From positions 1 through 9,095 of the forward strand of contig JAEWNJ010000104.1 of assembly GCA_023392795.1 (NCBI GenBank): a stretch of DNA of 9,095 bases. The letters run 5' to 3'. The notes beneath the pieces are model-generated. The model was not told where the DNA came from, made no database searches, and worked only from the letters and a program-made list of their open reading frames with translations. Numbering within the stretch: the stretch's first letter is position 1; every line of letters starts with the position of its first letter. The translations under genes and the position numbers were made by a program. The stretch comes from Candidatus Cloacimonadota bacterium. GTDB taxonomy: Bacteria; Cloacimonadota; Cloacimonadia; Cloacimonadales; Cloacimonadaceae. Of the stretch, positions 1 through 5,856 are shown in pieces.

Positions 1-1093
1 AGGCTTCCACGCCGTCTTTGGGTTCCACCACGATGGCGTTCAGCAGTCCGCGTCCGCGTACCAGCTTGATCATCGGGTGGTTCAGATTGCGCAATTCTTC
101 TCTAAAGTATTCGCCCAATTCGTAGGCTCGCTCAGCCAGTTTCTCGTCGCGTACTACTTCCAGCGCGGCTTTGGCCACGGCGCAGGCAAGCGGGAATCCG
201 CCGAAGGTGCTGCCATGCTGACCGGGTTTGATCTGGAGCATGATCTCACGATCTGCCAGGACTGCGGAAACAGGCAATACACCGCCGGAAATGGCTTTAC
301 CCAGGATCAGGATGTCAGGGCGTACATTTTCATAATCGCAGGCCAACAACTTTCCGGTACGGGCGATGCCGCTTTGGATTTCGTCGGCAATGAAGAGTAC
401 GTTGTGTTCTTTACAGATATCGAAACAGGCTTTCAGATAGCCATCGTCCGGCACAAATACGCCGGCTTCGCCCTGGATCGGTTCCACGATGAAGGCAGCC
501 ACGTTCTTGCCGTGCTTTTGTAAGTAATCTTTCAGGGCATTGGCGTCGTTGTAAGCAACGCGTACGATGCCGGGGGTGAAGGGACCGAAGCCTTCGTAGC
601 AATCGGGATCCGAGCTGGCGGACACGATGGCGATGGTGCGGCCATGGAAGTTGTTTTCAGCAAAGATGATGATGGCATTGCCATCTTCCACGCCCTTCAC
701 ATTGTATGCCCATTTTCGGGCAAGCTTCATGGCGGTTTCCACACCTTCGGCACCACTATTCATCGGCAATACCATATCAAATCCGAAGAATTCCGTGACG
801 AACTTCTCATATTCACCCAGCTTGTTGTTGTAAAAAGCCCGTGAGGTGAGAGTAAGCTCCTGAGCCTGATCGCACAGAGCTTTAATGATGCGGGGATGAC
901 AGTGCCCCTGATTTACGGCAGAATATGCGGAAAGAAAATCGTAATAACGGTTTCCTTCCGGATCCCACATGAAAACGCCTTCACCTTTAGCCAAAACTAC
1001 GGGCAGCGGGTGATAGTTATGCGCCCCGTACTTTTCTTCCAGTTCCATCGCTTCACGAGAACTGATCTTGCCATATTTGAGATTGTCGGACAT
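1..1093 (-). CDS. rocD: Ornithine aminotransferase (ornithine--oxo-acid transaminase), C-terminus cut by window edge
   Basis: A PLP-dependent class III aminotransferase that moves the delta-amino group of ornithine to 2-oxoglutarate, giving glutamate semialdehyde (arginine/ornithine breakdown or proline supply); expected to be cytosolic. The frame is open from the ATG at 1091-1093 to the left edge, giving 364 codons of a protein usually about 400 long, so roughly 40 residues are missing. N-terminal 'EKYGAHNYHPLPVVLAKGEG' and 'SAYSAVNQGHCHP' (residues 55-67) are characteristic of ornithine aminotransferases rather than of acetylornithine or GABA enzymes. The PLP-ring aspartate lies in 'IADEIQSG' (Asp237) and the Schiff-base lysine in 'LILGKAISGG' (Lys266), 29 residues apart as usual. 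'PGQHGSTFGGFPLACAVA' follows. The start has a GGAGG site 4 nt upstream and a promoter above it. It appears to be transcribed on its own, away from the next gene. Confidence 0.95.
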   Translation of the reverse strand, partial: MSDNLKYGKISSREAMELEEKYGAHNYHPLPVVLAKGEGVFMWDPEGNRYYDFLSAYSAVNQGHCHPRIIKALCDQAQELTLTSRAFYNNKLGEYEKFVTEFFGFDMVLPMNSGAEGVETAMKLARKWAYNVKGVEDGNAIIIFAENNFHGRTIAIVSASSDPDCYEGFGPFTPGIVRVAYNDANALKDYLQKHGKNVAAFIVEPIQGEAGVFVPDDGYLKACFDICKEHNVLFIADEIQSGIARTGKLLACDYENVRPDILILGKAISGGVLPVSAVLADREIMLQIKPGQHGSTFGGFPLACAVAKAALEVVRDEKLAERAYELGEYFREELRNLNHPMIKLVRGRGLLNAIVVEPKDGVEA

Positions 1094-1097
1094 GATT

Positions 1098-1102
1098 CCT
1101 CC
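1098..1102 (-). promoter_or_regulatory. Shine-Dalgarno site of rocD
   Basis: Reads GGAGG on the minus strand, 4 nt before the ATG at 1091-1093. It fixes that ATG as the rocD start. Confidence 0.75.
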
Positions 1103-1134
1103 ATGTTCTTGTTTTTCTTCTTCTAGCTTAAGCA

Positions 1135-1162
1135 GCTATAAAAAAAGCACTTTTGGTGTCAA
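1135..1162 (-). promoter_or_regulatory. Sigma70-like promoter of rocD
   Basis: On the minus strand a perfect -35 hexamer TTGACA (1157-1162) is followed after 16 nt by TATAGC (1135-1140), a 4-of-6 match to TATAAT. The spacer ends in a T-run. Transcription would begin near 1128, giving a leader of about 35 nt before the ATG. No operator was recognised. Confidence 0.55.
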
Positions 1163-1344
1163 GGAGAAAAAGGTCTGTAGCCTTTGAATGCTTAATCCAT
1201 CAATTCATCGCAGATATTGAGAATGTATATCCTAGATTTTCTCCCAGAGATAACAAGCTCTGAAGTCATGGATCCTGGAGGATGCTTCCCCAGCCGTTTG
1301 TGGAAAAAGAAGACATCCCATTACCGATTTCATTCAGATTCCGC
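1163..1344. other. Divergent intergenic spacer without recognised features
   Basis: This is the middle of the 309-bp gap between divergently transcribed rocD and the beta-helix gene. I see no ORF with a plausible start, no tRNA and no strong hairpin. Weak inverted matches exist, such as CAGAG/CTCTG around 1244-1262, but they are too short to call. Confidence 0.4.
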
Positions 1345-1373
1345 TTGACACTTTGCCTCAGATAGCATGAGTA
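1345..1373 (+). promoter_or_regulatory. Possible promoter of the beta-helix gene
   Basis: TTGACA at 1345-1350 in the context CTTGACA is a perfect -35 hexamer. After 17 nt the -10 position reads TGAGTA, a poor match to TATAAT, so only the -35 half is convincing. It lies about 50 nt upstream of the ATG at 1403. Confidence 0.3.
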
Positions 1374-1390
1374 GTTAGAAGCCTTAATGA

Positions 1391-1396
1391 AAGGAG
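1391..1396 (+). promoter_or_regulatory. Shine-Dalgarno site of the beta-helix gene
   Basis: AAGGAG, 6 nt before the ATG at 1403. It supports that start and shows that translation of the broken gene still begins normally. Confidence 0.7.
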
Positions 1397-1402
1397 TATA
1401 GT

Positions 1403-2397
1403 ATGTCTAGGATGACTATCGTTTTGATTTCCCTACTTTACTGCTCGATCTGTATGGCCTCTGTGTGGCATGTGAATCAGGACACCACAGTTTATGCCGA
1501 TTTCACACAGATTAACGACGCCATTGCCGATCCTGAAGTTGTGGATGGCATACACTTTACATATATGGCAATCCTTCCAGCTATTCACCTGCAGTAGTCA
1601 ACAAATCACTTACTCTGATCGGAACCGGATATCATCTTGCTTCAAACCCCGGATTGCAGGCAAATACGCTGTCTGCGCGTCCAGATAACCTCAACATCAC
1701 GGCCCCAAACGTCTGCCTGATGGGATTGGACATCAGGACCTCATTGGATGTAAATGCCAGCGACACCGCAGTAATAGGATGCTCATTGTACAATACCAGG
1801 ATCAATGCCAGTAATGCCCTGTTTGCAGGATGCTATTTCAAGTTAAAATCCGGATACAGTTCTGATACTGTCCAACTTTCGAATGCAATAAACACGATTT
1901 TTTCTAATTGCATCTTTGAAGCCAACAATGGGTTCCACTCCCTCAAAGTACCCTCAAACAGCTCGGCAACTCTGTGCTACTCCGTGATTAGAGGAACTGT
2001 AAACCTCGCAAATACAGATTGTTACAACAACATAGTTTTCAAGGATCCCAGTTGGGGATTGGGATGGACTTGCTCCACTTCTGAGCATCACAATGTATTT
2101 GTAGATCGTCCTGATCTGGATTGGGATACCGTGGTGGACGGAACAGATAACCTACTCGACTACGCTGGTCCGCTTTTCGGACAAAGCGATTCTCCTGACG
2201 GAAAATATGAACTGCTGGATGATCCGGCAAATCTAGCCCTTGCAGCCGGAGTATGGGGTGACGAATGCGGTATTTTTGGGGGCAGCAATCCCTACATACT
2301 TAGCGGCATTCCTCCGATCCCCTCAATTTATGAGCTGATCGTACCCGCGGTAGGCAACACTCTGCAGATCAGAATCAAAGCCCGTACCAACAACTAA
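1403..2397 (+). pseudogene. Secreted right-handed parallel beta-helix (pectate-lyase-like fold) protein, frameshifted
   Basis: The ATG at 1403 opens a signal peptide (residues 1-19, 'LISLLYCSICMA', cleavage probably before SVWHV) and 'TTVYADFTQINDAIADPEVVDG', the usual start of beta-helix surface proteins. That frame hits TAG at 1595-1597. From about 1550 the -1 frame is open to the TAA at 2395-2397 and continues the protein without a gap: 'TLYIYGNPSSYSPAVVNKSL', then beta-helix rungs of short strands with regularly spaced N, C, I and F residues. Adding one base after GGC (1547-1549) gives 'VVDGDTLYIYG' and a 331-residue protein. The later frame has no ATG near its beginning and only an internal TTG, so it is not a separate gene. 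The C-terminal 'GDECGIFGGSNPYILSGIPP' closes the helix. It is likely exported and binds or degrades surface polymers, but no catalytic residues can be assigned. A sequencing or assembly error is an alternative to true decay. The next gene starts 11 nt downstream. Confidence 0.75.
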
Positions 2398-2408
2398 GGG
2401 GGCAGATC

Positions 2409-3326
2409 ATGAAGCTGAAGATCATCCTTCTGATCTTGTGGGGCATGTTATTATGTCCTCTTGCTGCCTTGCGCGAACTGCAATACTGCGTGGATCTCGA
2501 TGGCATTGAGGATGAGGTGCAAAGCATCGCCCTGAGTGAGGAAGATTCCTCTGAAATCTCAATCCCCATAGACCTCAGCCCATACAGCTATGGCCTTCAC
2601 AGATTATCCATACGGGTTCGGGATGATCTGAACCAGTGGAGTCAGTATGCACATCGTAATGTATTCCGAATCCCAAGTGATCAAGCAGTAACTCATATTT
2701 ACTACTGCATAGATGATGGACCACAGCAGAATATCAGCATCAGTCAGATCGGAGACGATCTCTGGATGAGTTCTGATCAGATAGTCTTTCCCCCAGATAC
2801 GGCACCAGGTTTGCATTTACTGAAGTTCCATGCCGCCAATTCACAAGGGCACAACTCTCATTTCAACTGCCGGGTAGTCCAGTATATACCACCCCAGCAA
2901 GACAATGGTATCTCCTATTTTACCTGGTATTTCAGCGGTCATGAAGCAAATCCCACGCAAAGCTATTCTCATTCAATATCGCCCGCTCAGATAGATGTTA
3001 CCGCTGAACTTGTCCTCTCTTTACCCAGCCTGACACCAGGTCAGACATACACTCTGAATATTGCGGCCATTAGAGAAGATGGCAGATCCAGCCTTGTGGC
3101 AACGTACGATTTTGCCTATCAATTAAACATCGAAAACCTCAGTATCACGCTGGATGGTCAGCAGATTCTGATTAGTTGGGATGAGATTCCCGGAGCACTG
3201 AATTACCTCGTGGAGACCAAAACAGATCCCGAGACCGAGGGAATCTGGCAAGAAATTCCTACGAATAGCTTTAGCAAACCAATTACCTCTGAAAAGGAGT
3301 TCTACCGGGTCAAGGTGCGAAAATAA
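2409..3326 (+). CDS. Secreted protein with three beta-sandwich repeats and a fibronectin-III-like end
   Basis: 305 residues with a clear signal peptide (MKLKIILLILWGMLLCPLAA, cleavage probably after Ala19 or Ala20). Three related segments follow: about 21-90 ('LQYCVDLDG ... GLHRLSIRVRD'), 92-160 ('HIYYCIDDG ... GLHLLKFHAANSQG') and 165-240 ('SYFTWYFSG ... QTYTLNIAAIREDG'). Each opens with an aromatic-rich strand and closes with a 'GLH/QTY-L-I-x-x-R/A' strand. The last 65 residues resemble a fibronectin-III module ('LSITLDGQQILISWDEIPGA', 'NYLVETKTD', 'FYRVKV'). I do not recognise a named family; a role outside the cell as an adhesin or accessory to the beta-helix protein is inferred. The ATG follows an AAGGGGG ribosome site (2396-2402) that overlaps the stop codon of the upstream gene, implying a shared transcript and translational coupling. 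It ends in TAA with no sorting domain and no clear terminator. Confidence 0.8.
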   Translation: MKLKIILLILWGMLLCPLAALRELQYCVDLDGIEDEVQSIALSEEDSSEISIPIDLSPYSYGLHRLSIRVRDDLNQWSQYAHRNVFRIPSDQAVTHIYYCIDDGPQQNISISQIGDDLWMSSDQIVFPPDTAPGLHLLKFHAANSQGHNSHFNCRVVQYIPPQQDNGISYFTWYFSGHEANPTQSYSHSISPAQIDVTAELVLSLPSLTPGQTYTLNIAAIREDGRSSLVATYDFAYQLNIENLSITLDGQQILISWDEIPGALNYLVETKTDPETEGIWQEIPTNSFSKPITSEKEFYRVKVRK

Positions 3327-3511
3327 TCTCCTGAAGCCCGATTCTCCTTTACCTGTGGGGGTTAATCCCGATTGATGCCATTGGAGTTCATTTGGCCATC
3401 TCTAATCTCATATGCAGCTAGTAGTTAAACAGGCCAAATAGACTTCAATCGCATGTACTTGTTTTATCCCGGCGATGAAGTCCAAGCCCCCCTGTAACTA
3501 ATAGAACTCAG

Positions 3512-3547
3512 ATCCCCATGATCCCCATGATTCACATGATATATGGA
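3512..3547. repeat. 9-nt tandem array, four units
   Basis: Units are ATCCCCATG (3512-3520), ATCCCCATG (3521-3529), ATTCACATG (3530-3538) and the degenerate ATATATGGA (3539-3547). The first two are identical and the third differs at two positions. There are no unique spacers, so this is not a CRISPR array. The function is unknown. Confidence 0.75.
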
Positions 3548-3612
3548 GTATTTGCGCTGTGACGATCCAAGATATTGCGTTGTAGGTTACGGATTCCCTG
3601 TGGTCTGAGACG

Positions 3613-3738
3613 TAAGGTATCAGTCCAATCAGTTTCATCAGTCAAGTCAGGATTCTATCCCAATCATATATCGCATAATATCAAAATCCGTATGTCATCA
3701 CTAATTCTCAATTACATCCGCGTCATCCGTGCAATCCG
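3613..3738. repeat. Degenerate ~9-nt periodic array, about 14 units
   Basis: Cut every 9 nt, the left end reads TAAGGTATC, AGTCCAATC, AGTTTCATC, AGTCAAGTC (3613-3648). The right end reads TTACATCCG, CGTCATCCG, TGCAATCCG (3712-3738). The middle (3649-3711) keeps ATC/TCA-type triplets at roughly the same spacing, but the phase drifts. On the minus strand the right end is a run of CGGAT-plus-4-nt units starting 15 nt past the MATE stop codon. The ends are clear, the middle is weak, and no protein frame fits. Confidence 0.65.
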
Positions 3739-3753
3739 CGCGCCCCCAAATTC

Positions 3754-5106
3754 TCATTCGCTCAAAATCTGTGCCTTCAGCTGTTTCATGATTGCCACCA
3801 CAAAGATTGCCGATAGTAATGTGGTAAGAAAATCAGCCAGAGGCATCGCAAAGACAAGACCTTCAAAGGCAAACAGCTTGTTCAGGATCAATATGGATGG
3901 GATATACATAATGCCTTGGCGGGAGAGCCCCACGATGAGAGCTGGCAGTGCTTTGCCCATCGCCTGCAGAGTGGTCATCAATATCATGCCCACAGAAGCG
4001 ATTGGGATGGCAAATACATAAGCCTTCAGCACTATGGTACCGATCTCCACTATATCGGGATCCTTGATGAAGATCATGATCAGTTCGCGCGGGAACAAGG
4101 CAAAGAGCAGCGTAAGAAACGCACTGAAAGATAGTGTGATCAAGATCGAAGTACGTATGGTTTCCTTCATCCGCTGATAATTCCTTGCCCCATAGGTGTA
4201 GCCCACCAGAGCCTGTATGCCAATGGATACGCCTATGAAGATAAAGATGGGGATGGTAAATACTCGTGACGCCACGCCAAGCGAAGCCACGTGATGATCC
4301 GAATATGCCGATGCCAGACGGAAAGAGACCGTATTGCCGATACTCAGCATCACTTGCGATAATGACGCAGGTACCCCAATCAACAGGATTTCTTTGTAAC
4401 ATCTCCATTGAAAACTGAAGTGTCTGAAAGATAGCGGTACCAAGCTCTTTTTGCGCAGGTAAAAGAGCAGGTAATACAGCATTCCGCCACCATTGCCCAA
4501 TACCGTAGCCACAGCAGCTCCGGTAACCCCCATGCCAAAACCAAAGATGAAGATGGGATCCAGGATCATATTCAATCCTGTGCCGATAAACAATCCGATC
4601 ATAGCTTCTTTGGCAGCGCCTTCTGCCCGAAGTAGTTGCACCAGAGTGAACTTCAACAGCACCACCGGGCTGCCCAGCAGGATGTAATACATATACTGCC
4701 GTGTATACTCGTAAGTATTGCCGCTTGCACCCACCATGTTTAGGAAGAAGGGGATGGATAAGATACCGACTATGCCCAATACTATGGACATTAGAGCCGT
4801 CGTAAACACAGATGTGGCAAGTGTATTCTTCGACGCTTCGCTATTCTTTTGCCCCAGTAAACGGGAGAGGTAGCTGCCTCCACCCACGCCGAATATCCCC
4901 GACATTGCCATCTGCAAAGTAAAAAGCGGCATGGAGATGGATACCGCCGCCACCTGATAGGGATCGTTCAACTTCCCGATAAAGAAGGTATCGGTGAGGT
5001 TATAAAGGATGTTCACCAGCATACTGAGCACGCTGGGGATTGCGAGATTCATGATTGCCCGCGGAACGGGCATGGTTTCCAGGACGTATATTTTATTTGC
5101 TTTCAT
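3754..5106 (-). CDS. MATE-family multidrug/Na+ (or H+) antiporter
   Basis: A 450-residue inner-membrane protein of normal MATE length (about 450) with roughly 12 hydrophobic helices in two homologous halves. It should export cationic drugs or metabolites in exchange for Na+ or H+; the substrate cannot be read from sequence. Family signs are 'LETMPVPRAIMNLAIPSVLS' at the N-terminus, 'NILYNLTDTFFIGKL' in helix 1, 'GGGSYLSRLLGQK' after helix 2, 'LLRAEGAAKEAMIG' and 'NMILDPIFIFGFGMGVTGAA' in the first half, and 'ALIVGLSRQGIMYIPSILIL' near helix 10. It looks closest to the MepA/DinF-like bacterial branch (judged by eye). The ATG at 5106 lacks a good ribosome site, but the family motif beginning at residue 9 needs this start; Met12 would cut the N-terminus short. 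It lies 73 nt downstream of the lipoprotein gene with no obvious promoter between, so it is probably co-transcribed. The stop is TGA. Confidence 0.93.
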   Translation of the reverse strand: MKANKIYVLETMPVPRAIMNLAIPSVLSMLVNILYNLTDTFFIGKLNDPYQVAAVSISMPLFTLQMAMSGIFGVGGGSYLSRLLGQKNSEASKNTLATSVFTTALMSIVLGIVGILSIPFFLNMVGASGNTYEYTRQYMYYILLGSPVVLLKFTLVQLLRAEGAAKEAMIGLFIGTGLNMILDPIFIFGFGMGVTGAAVATVLGNGGGMLYYLLFYLRKKSLVPLSFRHFSFQWRCYKEILLIGVPASLSQVMLSIGNTVSFRLASAYSDHHVASLGVASRVFTIPIFIFIGVSIGIQALVGYTYGARNYQRMKETIRTSILITLSFSAFLTLLFALFPRELIMIFIKDPDIVEIGTIVLKAYVFAIPIASVGMILMTTLQAMGKALPALIVGLSRQGIMYIPSILILNKLFAFEGLVFAMPLADFLTTLLSAIFVVAIMKQLKAQILSE

Positions 5107-5179
5107 ACATTAGAATAGCTGCTAGAGAACCCGCACCCAAACCCCGGGACATTGTCTCTGCCGCTCTACCCTCACCAGG

Positions 5180-5458
5180 CTACTCACCTCTCACGATGGT
5201 GCGATACTCGGTGAAGAAGAGGAAAAAGGTTACGTTGTAATCCACAGTGGATATCCGCGTAATCCCGCCATTCTCGGCAGCCTTTTGAATCGCAGCATCT
5301 GTATTGGCTCGAGAAGGAAAGAATAGAAAGCTCTTGCGTACATAGACTCCTGTCTTGTTGCCCAAAGGATTGGATGTGGCACAAACAGGACGATTCATGG
5401 TACATGCCGACAAGAGCAGTGTAAGTGCTATTGCGAGAAATGCTAGCTTATGCCTCAT
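5180..5458 (-). CDS. TRL-like family lipoprotein
   Basis: 92 residues. A basic start (MRHK), a hydrophobic stretch and the lipobox LSAC (residues 16-19, lipidated Cys19) mark a type II signal peptide, leaving a ~74-residue lipid-anchored protein on an outer or periplasmic face. The mature part matches my memory of the TRL-like family (Pfam PF13146): 'ATSNPLGNKTGVYVRKS', 'DAAIQKAAENGGITRISTVD' and a final beta strand 'YRTIVRGE' are the usual conserved blocks. The length and the ending in '-GE' are also usual. The function of this family is not known; its name comes from a tRNA-associated locus, but no tRNA gene is visible here. The start is fixed by AGGAG 6 nt upstream. The MATE gene follows on the same strand, so the lipoprotein may be envelope-stress or efflux related (inference only). 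The stop is TAG. Confidence 0.82.
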   Translation of the reverse strand: MRHKLAFLAIALTLLLSACTMNRPVCATSNPLGNKTGVYVRKSFLFFPSRANTDAAIQKAAENGGITRISTVDYNVTFFLFFTEYRTIVRGE

Positions 5459-5464
5459 GTAATA

Positions 5465-5469
5465 CTCCT
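5465..5469 (-). promoter_or_regulatory. Shine-Dalgarno site of the TRL-like lipoprotein gene
   Basis: AGGAG on the minus strand, 6 nt before the ATG at 5456-5458. Confidence 0.7.
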
Positions 5470-5539
5470 ATTCTCTCTTTATCTCCTGCGGCGGAGAAGG
5501 CCTGATGTTCTGAACCTTACAGGGACAGATGATGCTGTG

Positions 5540-5568
5540 CAAAGAAAGCGGCGGCCCGAGAATGTCAA
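5540..5568 (-). promoter_or_regulatory. Possible promoter of the lipoprotein-MATE unit
   Basis: The minus strand has TTGACA (5563-5568), in the same CTTGACA context as the rocD and beta-helix promoters. There is no TATAAT-like box at 17 nt. Instead the area reads TTTCTTTG, close to the TAnnTTTG -7 element of Bacteroidota promoters and about 18 nt after the TTG. Either reading gives a leader of ~75 nt before the ATG. Weak evidence. Confidence 0.28.
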
Positions 5569-5584
5569 GGAAAAGTTCGTTTCC

Positions 5585-5624
5585 CAGGTTTTCAAGTTTT
5601 CGGGTTTTCAGGTTTTGGAGTTAT
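5585..5624. repeat. 8-nt tandem array
   Basis: Four units fit an exact 8-nt register: CAGGTTTT (5585-5592), CAAGTTTT (5593-5600), CGGGTTTT (5601-5608) and CAGGTTTT (5609-5616). A decayed fifth, GGAGTTAT, ends at 5624. All four share C-x-x-GTTTT with the variation confined to positions 2 and 3. It lies directly upstream of the possible lipoprotein promoter. It is not coding in a useful frame. Confidence 0.8.
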
Positions 5625-5646
5625 CGGTACAAACACCCCCTCGTAG

Positions 5647-5729
5647 CCTGAACGCCACCCAAAGGCCACTTGAACTCCACCTGAATCCGGTTCGGGTGGG
5701 GTTCAAGTGGGATTCATGTGGAGTTTAGG
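5647..5729. repeat. 11-nt repeat array forming an ~83-nt palindrome
   Basis: The left half repeats a CCAC-bearing unit about every 11 nt (GAACGCCACCC, AAAGGCCACTT, GAACTCCACCT). The right half repeats the same unit inverted (GGTTCAAGTGG, GATTCATGTGG). The two halves pair. The core arms 5666-5685 and 5691-5710 match at 18 of 20 positions around the 5-nt loop TCCGG, and both mismatches become G-U pairs in RNA. The outer 19 nt on each side (5647-5665 and 5711-5729) match at 12 of 19 with no bulge. It could be a structured RNA, a REP-like mobile palindrome or a protein-binding array. There is no T-run, so it is not a standard terminator. Confidence 0.75.
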
Positions 5730-5755
5730 CCAGAAGGGGGCAACAGCCCCCCTGG
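5730..5755. other. G/C-rich hairpin next to the palindromic array
   Basis: CCAG (5730-5733), a 2-nt bulge AA, GGGGG (5736-5740), loop CAACAG, CCCCC (5747-5751) and CTGG (5752-5755): nine pairs in all. It starts one base after the 11-nt palindrome, so the two may be one structured unit. No T-run follows on either strand, so a factor-independent terminator is doubtful. Confidence 0.5.
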
Positions 5756-5805
5756 ATGATATGCTCCCCGAATGTCGCTTGCAGCTTAGCGATCCTCCCG
5801 GTACT

Positions 5806-5829
5806 CCTGGCTGAGTATTGATAGCCAGG
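5806..5829. other. Small hairpin downstream of the short unknown ORF
   Basis: CCTGGCT (5806-5812) and AGCCAGG (5823-5829) form a perfect 7-bp stem around a 10-nt loop, 27 nt past the stop codon of the minus-strand ORF at 5857-6138. It lacks a U-tail, so at most it is a weak or factor-assisted terminator. Confidence 0.3.
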
Positions 5830-5856
5830 GTGTCTGCCGGATCAGTCTCCAGCCCT

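Larger units (their letters stand above)
3327..3753. other. Convergent intergenic region (427 bp) rich in short degenerate repeats
   Basis: This lies between the 3' ends of the plus-strand secreted-protein gene and the minus-strand MATE gene. No ORF with a plausible start and ribosome site was seen. The first ~185 bp carry nothing recognisable beyond a weak TTTGGCC/GGCCAAA inverted pair about 40 nt apart. From 3512 to 3738 it is dominated by two arrays with a ~9-nt period, listed separately. No T-tailed terminator was found for either gene. Confidence 0.55.

Noticed and set aside
77..523. Plus-strand ORF of 148 codons opposite rocD (and other plus-strand ORFs at 627-844 and 896-1126)
   Set aside because: It is antisense to a clearly conserved aminotransferase, has no ribosome site, and its sequence resembles no protein.
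1547..1597. Programmed -1 frameshifting in the beta-helix gene
   Set aside because: No slippery heptamer of the X XXY YYZ type and no evident downstream pseudoknot; a one-base deletion explains the break more simply.
1654..2397. Separate gene starting at 1654
   Set aside because: The start is an internal TTG with no ribosome site. The frame is open and protein-like back to about 1550, where it continues the upstream secreted protein.
3512..3738. CRISPR array
   Set aside because: The period is about 9 nt, with no 25-40-nt repeats, no unique spacers and no cas genes nearby.
3575..4021. Plus-strand ORFs over the MATE gene and its 3' flank (also 3916-4134 and 4493-4687)
   Set aside because: They are antisense shadows of the MATE gene or run through the 9-nt repeat array; no ribosome site or recognisable motif.
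3863..4408. Minus-strand 181-codon ORF inside the MATE gene
   Set aside because: It is the same strand in another frame, lies wholly within the conserved transporter, and has a low-complexity, motif-free translation.
5450..5728. Plus-strand 92-codon ORF through the repeat region
   Set aside because: It overlaps the lipoprotein start and reads through the 8-nt and 11-nt arrays; its length reflects repeat composition, not coding.
5740..5755. Rho-independent terminator at the GGGGG/CCCCC hairpin
   Set aside because: There is no T-run after the stem on either strand; it is listed only as a hairpin.
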